Below, piece after piece: positions 1 through 4,576 of a stretch of DNA of 8,732 bases. The DNA lies in assembly GCA_017613485.1 (NCBI GenBank), contig JAGADS010000354.1, positions 1 to 8,732 on the forward strand, given 5' to 3'. The position numbers were made by a program, and so were the translations under genes. The stretch comes from Treponema sp. (GTDB taxonomy: Bacteria > Spirochaetota > Spirochaetia > Treponematales > Treponemataceae). Each line of letters opens with the position of its first letter. The first letter of the stretch is position 1. The notes beneath the pieces are model-generated. The model worked only from the letters and a program-made list of their open reading frames with translations, ran no database searches and was not told the DNA's origin.

Positions 1-291
1 ATAGCACTCTGGGATGTTCTTTCTTCCTGTGACATAAATGGTGCCAGTGACGCAAGCATAAAGAACGCCATGCCAAATGATTTTACAGAAATCCTGAGCA
101 ATTCAAAAATCACAAAAGTTTTCTGCACCGGTAAAACCGCTTACAATTTGTGGAATAAATTCTGCAAAGAAAAATACGAAGTCCAATTCAACCTGACAAC
201 AGAATGTCTTCCAAGCACAAGCCCTGCAAATGCTGCATGGTCTTTTGAACGGCTCGTGGAGATATACAGGAAAATTGCAGAAAGTTTTTGA
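1..291 (+). CDS. DNA-deoxyinosine (hypoxanthine)/uracil glycosylase family protein, C-terminal part
   Basis: The reading frame is open from the first base and ends at TGA 289-291, so only the last 96 residues are present. An ATG at 70 is internal, because coding similarity starts upstream of it. The visible protein contains ALWDV, then SIKNAMPND, then a KVFCTGKTAYNLW strand-helix, and ends with LPSTSPANA. This order is typical of the uracil-DNA glycosylase superfamily group that removes deaminated adenine (hypoxanthine). LPSTSPANA corresponds to the second active-site motif, which contacts the DNA backbone and flipped base; the first motif lies outside the window. The expected role is base-excision repair of deaminated bases in the cytoplasm. 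The gene is convergent with an acetyltransferase remnant 10 bp downstream, and I see no terminator between them. The family call is from memory of motifs; exact substrate (inosine, uracil or both) is not decided. Confidence 0.75.
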   Translation: MALWDVLSSCDINGASDASIKNAMPNDFTEILSNSKITKVFCTGKTAYNLWNKFCKEKYEVQFNLTTECLPSTSPANAAWSFERLVEIYRKIAESF

Positions 292-301
292 ACAGAACAC
301 C

Positions 302-535
302 TTACTTCAGCATCTTCCCCATTTCCAGCCGCATGTTGTGCTCCTGTGGCCCGCGGTTGGAATAACAGTATCTGTCAAAGCCGATAATTCCAAATCCATT
401 CTTTTTGTAAAAGGAAATTGCCTTGTAATTGAAGGTCTGGGTTTCCAGTATAACCATTCTGGCACCACTTTTGACTGCATCCTTCAAAATAGTTTCCATC
501 AGCTTGGGCCCTTTTTGTCTACGATAAAAAACGCG
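302..535 (-). pseudogene. GNAT N-acetyltransferase remnant (C-terminal half only)
   Basis: The minus-strand frame reads KLMETILKDAVKSGARMVIL, then ETQTFNYKAISFYKKNGFGI, then YSNRGPQEHNMRLEMGKML. This is the normal end of a GNAT acetyltransferase: helix after motif A, the LETQ strand, the FYKKNGF motif B, and the EMG tail. The acetyl-CoA loop that should precede it, R/QxxGxG/A, is degenerate and too short (RQKGPKLM), and an in-frame TAG lies at 536-538. The N-terminal acceptor half is therefore missing. An ATG at 497-499 would give only 65 residues without the CoA loop, so I regard the locus as dead. Just upstream in another minus frame (about 515-535) IVDKK can be read, which could be a leftover of the missing segment after a small deletion, but this is weak. 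Substrate unknown; this subgroup includes antibiotic and small-amine acetylases. Confidence 0.6.
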
Positions 536-742
536 CTATTCATGGTTCCGTTATTCGGGATGAATGTTACCGGCTGGATTGCTATGTTTTTGAATGAAGA
601 GAATATTAAAAATACCGAGAAGATGTATGGAAAAGTAATCCGCCGATGCGTACTGTACAAGGGCGGCTCCGGTATTGCTTCAAATGACATTGAATACAAG
701 AATGTGGAGGAATTCCTGAAAGGAATAGATTCTTATTCCTGA
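530..742 (+). pseudogene. C-terminal remnant of an unidentified protein
   Basis: From about 530 the plus frame reads NALFMVPLFGMNVTGWIAMF and later VIRRCVLYKGG, IASNDIEYKNVEEFLKGI, with a stop at 740-742. The composition is protein-like, and the ending (basic VLYKGG strand, then a YKNVEEFL helix) resembles the C-termini of some AAA-type ATP-binding proteins with a nuclease-like tail. I cannot confirm that family. The frame is formally open back to an ATG at 230, but 230-500 is antisense to the acetyltransferase remnant and overlaps the glycosylase end, so the 170-codon frame is a chimera and not a gene. A terminator-like hairpin overlaps the last codons and supports this being the true 3' end of a former gene. 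No credible start or ribosome binding site lies near 530. Confidence 0.35.
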
Positions 743-749
743 CTTTTTT
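721..749 (+). terminator. Rho-independent terminator overlapping the remnant's stop codon
   Basis: A perfect 7-bp inverted repeat, AGGAATA (721-727) and TATTCCT (734-740), has a 6-base loop and is followed by GAC and six T residues (744-749). The stem is AT-rich, so strength is uncertain, but placement across the TGA at 740-742 is typical of a real gene end. Confidence 0.5.
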
Positions 750-768
750 CGATTCCGCACATTTTAAC

Positions 769-926
769 ATCAAACTGACATCGAAAAAAAATCCATTTTT
801 TGCAAATTTAGGATTATTTTAAGATTTATCACAAAATCGCCATGTTTTCAAGCGTCAAAAATCACAAAATCGCCATATTTCATATTAAAAATATGCTCCC
901 ATCAAACTGCATCGAAAAAAAAATCC
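769..926. repeat. Two nested pairs of short direct repeats in an AT-rich spacer
   Basis: Pair A: ATCAAACTG followed by ACATCG or CATCG, an A-tract and ATCC, at 769-794 and 901-926. Pair B: ATCACAAAATCGCCATRTTT at 828-847 and 861-880, one mismatch in 20 bases, 33 bp apart. The order is A-B-B-A with all copies in the same orientation. The second A copy includes the T-tract of the xre terminator. The spacer 743-960 holds no gene that I can support. The pattern may come from duplication of the 3' flank of the regulator gene followed by drift; binding sites are a less likely reading. Confidence 0.6.
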
Positions 927-940
927 GCATAAATTACGGA
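915..940 (-). terminator. Rho-independent terminator of the XRE regulator gene
   Basis: Read on the minus strand, TCCGTA (940-935), a 5-base loop ATTTA, and TGCGGA (929-924) form a 6-bp stem with one G-U pair, followed directly by nine T residues (923-915). It lies about 20 bp beyond the stop codon of the minus-strand regulator. Confidence 0.65.
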
Positions 941-960
941 GATTCCTTATCATCATGTTA

Positions 961-1284
961 TTAAGGATTTTTGTTTTCTTTTTCTATTGCGTTGACCAAT
1001 GCTTCCAGACAACGACGATCCCTGGGTGACATTTTGGAAATTTTATCTGCCATAATACGAACATCTGGTGCTAGTGGTATTGTTTCTGTTCCTGTCACAA
1101 GATATTCAACAGAAACGTTCAGAGCTTTCGCAATCTTTACAGCAATGTCTGCCGATGGGATAGAACTGTTTTCCCTGAGATAGTTACTGATACTACTTGG
1201 CTGAAGACCTGCCTTTGCCGCAAGTTCTTTTACCATAAGACCTTGGTATGAAATTTCATCTCTCAAATTTTCTTTGAATCCCAT
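961..1284 (-). CDS. XRE-family helix-turn-helix transcriptional regulator
   Basis: A 107-residue cytoplasmic DNA-binding protein. Residues about 5-63 form a Cro/C1-type helix-turn-helix domain: MVKELAAKAGLQPSSISNYL holds the two DNA-reading helices, followed by SADIAVKIAKALNVSVEYL and the usual VTG end. Residues 70-105 form a short helical tail (SPRDRRCLEALVNAIEKE) of the type used for dimerisation. The ATG at 1284 is the only reasonable start, because the HTH domain begins almost at once. There is no good Shine-Dalgarno sequence, and a -10-like TATACT lies only 7 bases upstream, so a leaderless message is possible. The gene is divergent from the leucine-rich-repeat gene, and the 139-bp gap carries a perfect palindrome over that gene's transcription start. 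I infer that it represses its neighbour; the inducing signal is unknown. It could also be a phage- or element-derived regulator. Confidence 0.85.
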   Translation of the reverse strand: MGFKENLRDEISYQGLMVKELAAKAGLQPSSISNYLRENSSIPSADIAVKIAKALNVSVEYLVTGTETIPLAPDVRIMADKISKMSPRDRRCLEALVNAIEKENKNP

Positions 1285-1291
1285 GTTCCAA

Positions 1292-1297
1292 AGTATA
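1292..1297 (-). promoter_or_regulatory. Putative -10 element of the regulator gene (leaderless arrangement)
   Basis: TATACT read on the minus strand ends 7 bases before the ATG at 1284, so transcription would start at or next to the initiation codon. A -35 at 17-bp spacing (CTTAAA, 1319-1314) is weak. A promoter further upstream cannot be excluded. Confidence 0.35.
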
Positions 1298-1319
1298 AGT
1301 GAATTTACTGTTTTTTAAG

Positions 1320-1348
1320 TTGACAATCAGTAATAATACTGTTATTCT
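1320..1348 (+). promoter_or_regulatory. Sigma-70 type promoter of the leucine-rich-repeat gene
   Basis: A perfect -35 hexamer TTGACA (1320-1325), a 17-bp spacer and TATTCT (1343-1348, 4 of 6 matches) point toward the gene at 1423. The predicted start, near 1355, falls inside the palindrome at 1351-1378, giving a leader of about 68 bases. That leader contains a small hairpin GTCT-GTTT-AGAC (1379-1390). Confidence 0.6.
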
Positions 1349-1350
1349 GA

Positions 1351-1378
1351 TATAGAAAAGTATATTTACTTTTCTATA
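1351..1378. promoter_or_regulatory. Perfect 12-bp inverted repeat, likely repressor operator
   Basis: The arms TATAGAAAAGTA (1351-1362) and TACTTTTCTATA (1367-1378) are exact reverse complements separated by TATT. The site begins two bases after the -10 hexamer and covers the predicted transcription start of the LRR gene, a classic repressor position. It is upstream of the regulator's own putative promoter elements, so regulator expression may be less affected. No T-tract follows, so it is not a terminator. Binding by the divergent XRE protein is inferred from position and symmetry. Confidence 0.6.
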
Positions 1379-1422
1379 GTCTGTTTAGACGTAAATTCAG
1401 TTTAACAAAAGAGAGACTTCCT

Positions 1423-2610
1423 ATGAAAAAACTCATTTTATCTGCTATTCTTGTATTTTTGTCGATATTCTTATTTGCTCAAAAAAATACTGAACGTATG
1501 ATTATTCCTGAATCGCATTTAAGATTTACAGCGAATGAAGATTATACTGAAGTTACGATTACAGGTTTTAAAGGTGATAAACAATTTAAAGGTAAAGTTC
1601 TTGAAATTCCCTCAAAAATTCAAGGAATACCAGTAACAGCAATAGGAGATTCTGCTTTTTGGGGGTGGATTGATACAGCCGGTATAGAAGGGTTATGGAT
1701 TCCAGACTGTGTTAAAAAGATAGGTTATAGTGCTTTTTTTAATTCTTCATTTTCCTCTATTAGATTGCCAGAGGGACTTGAAACCATAAAACCAGATACA
1801 TTTAAGTGGTGTAAAGTTAAAAGTATTAATCTGCCTTCTTCTGTTAAAACTCTCATGGGACGTGCTTTTTATGATTCATATTTGGAATCATTTACAATTC
1901 CAAAAGACTGTGTAATTGGGAATTCTTTTGATAAAGATAAAGGAGAGTATTTAGAGAGTAATGGACATGTCTTCGAATCTAGCAATCTTAAAACATTGAT
2001 TTTCCCGAAAGGACGAGTTTATTTTTATGATAATTTTTCAGATAATAAGGGAACACTTTTTTCTAATTGCAATTATCTGGAAAAGATAGTTATCCCAGAG
2101 GAATTGGAAATCGTATTGGTTTATTACGGAAATTATGAAAAAGAGTATACTCTTGCGGATTTTATCACTGGTGAAAAAATAAATGCATCATTTGAATTAC
2201 AAAAACAGCTGAAATCCGTAAAAATCCGTAACATTGCGGATATTGAGAGCGAAGAAAGACTTGTTGAGTATAACAAAGCACTTAATTCTAATGATTATGA
2301 AACAGCTATGCAAATTGCAATGGAGTACTACAACAAATACGAAAATTATAAAAATATGGAATGGTGTGATAGATATTTAACTGCTTGTGAAAAAAAATAT
2401 CTTGATGAATACAACATGAGTATTAATACGGATTGGGATAAAGCGGAACAAATTGTGAAAGATTGTATTTATACAATAAATTATGAAATTGAGAAACTTG
2501 GATGGATTCGCAAAAATGATTATTTTAAGGGTCGTTTGGAGGAACTAAAAGAAAAATGGCAAGATCTTCTTGCCGAGATAAAAAATAAGAAAATGGAAAA
2601 AATAATTTAA
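1423..2610 (+). CDS. Secreted BspA-like leucine-rich-repeat protein
   Basis: A 395-residue protein with a signal peptide: MKK, a hydrophobic stretch at residues 4-18, and a probable cleavage after FA at residue 19. There is no lipobox cysteine. Residues about 60-165 hold irregular repeats of the BspA/LRR_5 kind: IPVTAIGDSAF, WIPDCVKKIGYSAF, LPEGLETIKPDTF, LPSSVKTLMGRAF. A further unit LEKIVIPEELEIV lies near residue 220. Residues about 275-395 are charged and helical and could form a TPR-like or coiled tail. AGAGAG at 1409-1415 is an acceptable ribosome site. Such proteins are periplasmic or surface exposed and often bind host or polymer ligands; the partner here is unknown. The gene is much richer in A+T than the luxS operon. 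Expression is probably controlled by the palindrome over its promoter. The frame stays open beyond its TAA for 115 codons, so the protein may once have been longer. Confidence 0.8.
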   Translation: MKKLILSAILVFLSIFLFAQKNTERMIIPESHLRFTANEDYTEVTITGFKGDKQFKGKVLEIPSKIQGIPVTAIGDSAFWGWIDTAGIEGLWIPDCVKKIGYSAFFNSSFSSIRLPEGLETIKPDTFKWCKVKSINLPSSVKTLMGRAFYDSYLESFTIPKDCVIGNSFDKDKGEYLESNGHVFESSNLKTLIFPKGRVYFYDNFSDNKGTLFSNCNYLEKIVIPEELEIVLVYYGNYEKEYTLADFITGEKINASFELQKQLKSVKIRNIADIESEERLVEYNKALNSNDYETAMQIAMEYYNKYENYKNMEWCDRYLTACEKKYLDEYNMSINTDWDKAEQIVKDCIYTINYEIEKLGWIRKNDYFKGRLEELKEKWQDLLAEIKNKKMEKII

Positions 2611-2958
2611 CTGGCATTTGTTAATGGGGATCTTCACACAAATCTTGCCTGTAACATCAAAGGTGAATGGTTAAGTTCAATTGCTTTTGAAGAAAAGAAG
2701 GATGTTGTTAGAATCGGTAGTTTCAAGATAAAAAAATCTATTTTTGAAGAAAAAGGTCTTAAAGCCAAGGATGTCGTTAAAGAAATAATTCTTATGGATT
2801 CTTCAGGAAATGAAAGCAAAATAAGTTGGAAAGATTTGCTTGCAATAAGAGCTCCTGCAACATTATTAATTACTGTAGAGCGTGGAAGTGGGAAAAAAGC
2901 TCAGCTCCTTACTATTTCTATACCAGTCGAATGGAATGAATATGAATTAAAAAACTGA
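2611..2958 (+). pseudogene. In-frame extension of the LRR gene, PDZ-like fragment without a start
   Basis: Directly after the TAA at 2608-2610, in the same frame, 115 sense codons run to TGA 2956-2958. They encode protein-like sequence: LAFVNGDLH, GEWLSSIAFEEKKDVVRIG, KSIFEEKGLKAKDVVKEIIL, SWKDLLAIRAPATLLITVER, then TISIPVEW. GLKAKDVVKEI followed by a LLITVERG strand is reminiscent of a PDZ fold, although I cannot verify that. The segment has no usable start near its beginning: the first ATG is deep inside, at about residue 62. It is therefore the tail of a broken gene, or of the LRR protein itself reached by readthrough of TAA-C. A single nonsense mutation, or an in-frame deletion joining two genes, would both give this picture. 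Confidence 0.55.
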
Positions 2959-2972
2959 GGTAAAGGAACCTC
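2957..2972. terminator. Small hairpin after the LRR/PDZ-like frame
   Basis: GAGGT (2957-2961) and ACCTC (2968-2972) are perfect 5-bp arms around a 6-base loop, overlapping the TGA stop. Runs of A flank it on both sides, so a U-tract exists only on the minus strand. As a plus-strand terminator it would be poor; function uncertain. Confidence 0.25.
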
Positions 2973-2979
2973 AAAAAAC

Positions 2980-2995
2980 AATAGGGTCAGAGTAC
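2980..2995. repeat. Possible REP-like element fragment
   Basis: AATAGGGTCAGAGTAC resembles the GGGGTCAGAGTAC-type sequence often seen at ends of REP-type elements and next to Y1-type (REP-associated) transposase genes in many bacteria. No transposase and no second copy is present here. Recognition is from memory only; it could mark an old insertion or recombination end at the boundary of the three-gene module. Confidence 0.25.
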
Positions 2996-3050
2996 GATTC
3001 GGTTAAAAAAGGCTGTCTACTTTTGAATGCTAGAATAGCCAAAGAAAAAA

Positions 3051-3059
3051 TGTTATACT
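3051..3059 (+). promoter_or_regulatory. Extended -10 promoter of the DUF3990 module
   Basis: TGT-TATACT (3051-3059) is an exact TGn extended -10 motif with a 5 of 6 hexamer. The -35 at 17-bp spacing (TAGAAT) is poor, as expected for extended -10 promoters. The hexamer ends six bases before the ATG at 3066, so the message would start at about the initiation codon. No Shine-Dalgarno precedes that ATG, consistent with leaderless translation. Confidence 0.5.
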
Positions 3060-3065
3060 GAAAAT

Positions 3066-3554
3066 ATGCTTAATCTCTATCATGGAAGCAATATGCTTGT
3101 CAGTGTACCGGAAATAAGAAAATCGTCTCATACTCTTGATTTTGGAATGGGTTTCTATACAACCACAAGCGTTGAGCAGGCAAAGAAATGGGCCGTAAAC
3201 AAGACTAGCAGGGAAACAGAAGGACAGGCTACAGTTTCTGTTTTTAGTGTACCGGATGATTTTTTGAATAACAAAGATTATTACGTTCTGGATTTTAAAA
3301 AACCTGATGAGCGATGGCTTGATTTTGTAATAGCAAATCGAACTGATCCAGATTTTTCTTTTGATTATGACATTGTAAAAGGTGCTGTTGCTAATGACCG
3401 GGTTTACGCAAGCCTTAATGCATTTGAGTCTGGCTTTATGGATAAGCAGACTTTACTAGTTGAGCTTAGGACTTGGGTTTATGTCGATCAAATCTTGTTT
3501 CATACAGACAAAGCACTGAACCTGCTTCATTTTGAAAAGGAGATTCGTGTATGA
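3066..3554 (+). CDS. DUF3990 family protein, ADP-ribosyltransferase-like putative effector
   Basis: A 162-residue soluble protein with the DUF3990 signature in order: LYHGSN (residues 4-9), DFGMGFYTTTSVEQAKKWA (about 25-43), WLDFVIANR, YDIVKGAVANDRVY (about 100-113), and QILFHTDKALNLLHF near the end. DUF3990 is, to my knowledge, placed in the ADP-ribosyltransferase fold. The His of LYHGS and the Tyr of GFYTTT would be the NAD-contacting pair, and the conserved ND of ANDRVY may supply the third site; this mapping is inference. Length is typical and the gene appears intact. Its stop overlaps the next start as ATGA, and two small genes follow in the same transcript, an arrangement familiar for DUF3990 and DUF3791. 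I infer a toxin- or effector-like enzyme kept in check by its small partners. Its target is unknown, and an enzyme of NAD metabolism or RNA modification is an alternative. Confidence 0.8.
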   Translation: MLNLYHGSNMLVSVPEIRKSSHTLDFGMGFYTTTSVEQAKKWAVNKTSRETEGQATVSVFSVPDDFLNNKDYYVLDFKKPDERWLDFVIANRTDPDFSFDYDIVKGAVANDRVYASLNAFESGFMDKQTLLVELRTWVYVDQILFHTDKALNLLHFEKEIRV

Positions 3555-3778
3555 TTCCAGAAATCACTCAAAAGAATGTGCATATTTTTATTCCATATAA
3601 AGTCTCAAAAATCTGTGATTATATTTGCCGCAATGAACATATTCTGCCAGTTCAAGCCATCGCAAAATTTTACAAAACCAAAACCGCACGATTGCTTGGT
3701 CAGGAAGAGTCAAAACTTTGGAACTTAGGCTGGGTCGCCTTGTATGAGATGTATGCGGAGGAACAGAATGGAAACTGA
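3551..3778 (+). CDS. Small helical protein of the DUF3990/DUF3791 module
   Basis: A 75-residue protein between DUF3990 and DUF3791. It has no signal peptide or membrane segment. The core is PYKVSKICDYICRNEHILPV, then AIAKFYKTKTARLLGQEESK, then LWNLGWVALYEMYAEE. It is predicted to be mostly helical, with conserved-looking KLW and a LYEMY end. I recall similar small proteins beside DUF3990 genes but no named function. Translation is coupled to DUF3990: its ATG overlaps the upstream TGA (ATGA, 3551-3554), and AAGGAG at 3537-3542 gives a good ribosome site. It overlaps the next gene by 11 bases. The position suggests an antitoxin, adaptor or substrate-recognition partner for the ART-like protein; this is inference. 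Confidence 0.7.
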   Translation: MIPEITQKNVHIFIPYKVSKICDYICRNEHILPVQAIAKFYKTKTARLLGQEESKLWNLGWVALYEMYAEEQNGN

Positions 3779-3974
3779 TGATCTGACATTTTGGCTTTCG
3801 TGGTGCATTGAGGAATATGCGGCAGCGAAAAACCTTGTGAGCACTGATATTGCTGATACATTCGAAAAAAAAGGAGTGCTTTCCTATCTTGCAAACAATT
3901 CCGAAATTCTTCATACGCAGGGGAAAAACTATATTCTGGACAGCATAGATGATTATATAAAAAATCATCCGTAA
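3768..3974 (+). CDS. DUF3791 family protein
   Basis: A 68-residue protein. I chose the ATG at 3768, not the in-frame ATG at 3744, because GGAGG at 3757-3761 sits six bases before it and METDDLTFWL begins where the family begins. DUF3791 features are the first helix FWLSWCIEEYAAAKNL, the segment KKGVLSYL, and the diagnostic ILHTQGKNYILDSIDDYI. No catalytic motif is evident. The family is small, cytoplasmic, and repeatedly found with DUF3990, which makes it a likely partner or inhibitor of that protein. The gene overlaps the middle one by 11 bases, so production of all three is coupled. No clear terminator follows; the luxS promoter begins 54 bp downstream. Confidence 0.8.
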   Translation: METDDLTFWLSWCIEEYAAAKNLVSTDIADTFEKKGVLSYLANNSEILHTQGKNYILDSIDDYIKNHP

Positions 3975-4028
3975 AAAGATTCTTCATAGCAGATTTGTAA
4001 TGTATGATTTGGTGGATGCAAATTCCCC

Positions 4029-4057
4029 TCGACTATTTATTTCAAAAAATGTAGAAT
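4029..4057 (+). promoter_or_regulatory. Promoter of the luxS operon
   Basis: TCGACT (4029-4034), a 17-bp spacer and TAGAAT (4052-4057) match 4 of 6 and 5 of 6 bases of the sigma-70 consensus. The Shine-Dalgarno AGAGGTG (4064-4070) follows closely, giving a very short leader and leaving no room for a riboswitch downstream of the start. Confidence 0.5.
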
Positions 4058-4074
4058 GATCGAAGAGGTGTAAA

Positions 4075-4557
4075 ATGGCAGAAAATACAGAGAAAAAATA
4101 CAATGTTGAAAGCTTTAATCTTGATCATACAAAGGTAACTGCTCCGTTTGTGAGGGTTGCCGCTAAAAAAATAGGAGAGAAAGGCGATGTCGTTACAAAA
4201 TTTGACATCCGCTTTTGCCAGCCAAACAAAGAGTTCATGGGCACAGGTGCCATTCATACTCTGGAGCATCTGGTTGCAGAATACATACGCGATGAAATGC
4301 CCGGTGTAATCGACTTTAGTCCAATGGGATGCCGCACTGGCTTTTATTTTACTGTCTGGGGAGACCTGGACGAAGAGGCTGTCGCAGGTCATTTTGTGAA
4401 CGTGCTTTCCAAGGTTGCTGTCTGGGACAAGGAGATTCCCGCTGCCACCGAAATTGAATGTGGAAATTACCGTGATCACAATCTTGAGGAAGCTAAGGCT
4501 CTTGCAAAAAAATGGGTAGACGGTATCCGAGAAAAAGGCTGGAACTGCTATAAATAG
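4075..4557 (+). CDS. luxS: S-ribosylhomocysteine lyase
   Basis: LuxS cleaves S-ribosylhomocysteine to homocysteine and 4,5-dihydroxy-2,3-pentanedione, the precursor of autoinducer AI-2, and completes the two-step detoxification of S-adenosylhomocysteine. The 160-residue length is normal. The metal site is visible: HTLEH gives His61 and His65 with Glu64 as general acid/base, and CGNYRDHN gives the third ligand Cys129. SPMGCRTGFY carries the catalytic Cys86, and RFCQPN (46-51) is the conserved substrate-side strand. All key residues are present, so the enzyme should be active as a cytoplasmic homodimer. AGAGGTG with 4-base spacing fixes the start. It is the first gene of a four-gene run with DUF1538, a P-II protein and birA, an unusual setting; the other genes of the methyl cycle are not nearby. 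Confidence 0.97.
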   Translation: MAENTEKKYNVESFNLDHTKVTAPFVRVAAKKIGEKGDVVTKFDIRFCQPNKEFMGTGAIHTLEHLVAEYIRDEMPGVIDFSPMGCRTGFYFTVWGDLDEEAVAGHFVNVLSKVAVWDKEIPAATEIECGNYRDHNLEEAKALAKKWVDGIREKGWNCYK

Positions 4558-4576
4558 ACTTTAATAAAAAAGATAA

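Noticed and set aside
230..529. Front part of a 170-codon plus-strand frame running to 742
   Set aside because: It is out of frame with the glycosylase it overlaps and antisense to the acetyltransferase remnant; only the part after about 530 looks like protein.
499..699. Minus-strand 66-codon frame
   Set aside because: Mostly the reverse of the plus-strand remnant; only IVDKK near its end hints at lost acetyltransferase sequence, too little to call.
743..960. CRISPR-like array in the spacer
   Set aside because: Only two copies of each of two different repeats, with unequal spacing and no cas genes.
1328..1349. Second imperfect inverted repeat (CAG-T-AATAA / TTATTCTG) in the promoter spacer
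   Set aside because: Needs a bulge and is AT-rich; could arise by chance, so not listed as an operator.
2634..2819. Minus-strand 61-codon frame
   Set aside because: Antisense shadow of the in-frame LRR extension, which has the better protein composition.
3588..3987. Two overlapping minus-strand frames of 126 and 95 codons
   Set aside because: Antisense to the DUF3791-module genes, Cys/His/Ser-rich shadow composition and no ribosome site.
3975..4028. Possible riboswitch (SAM or SAH class) before luxS
   Set aside because: The promoter lies only about 20 bp before the start codon, and the upstream segment shows just a 5-bp pairing with a long loop.
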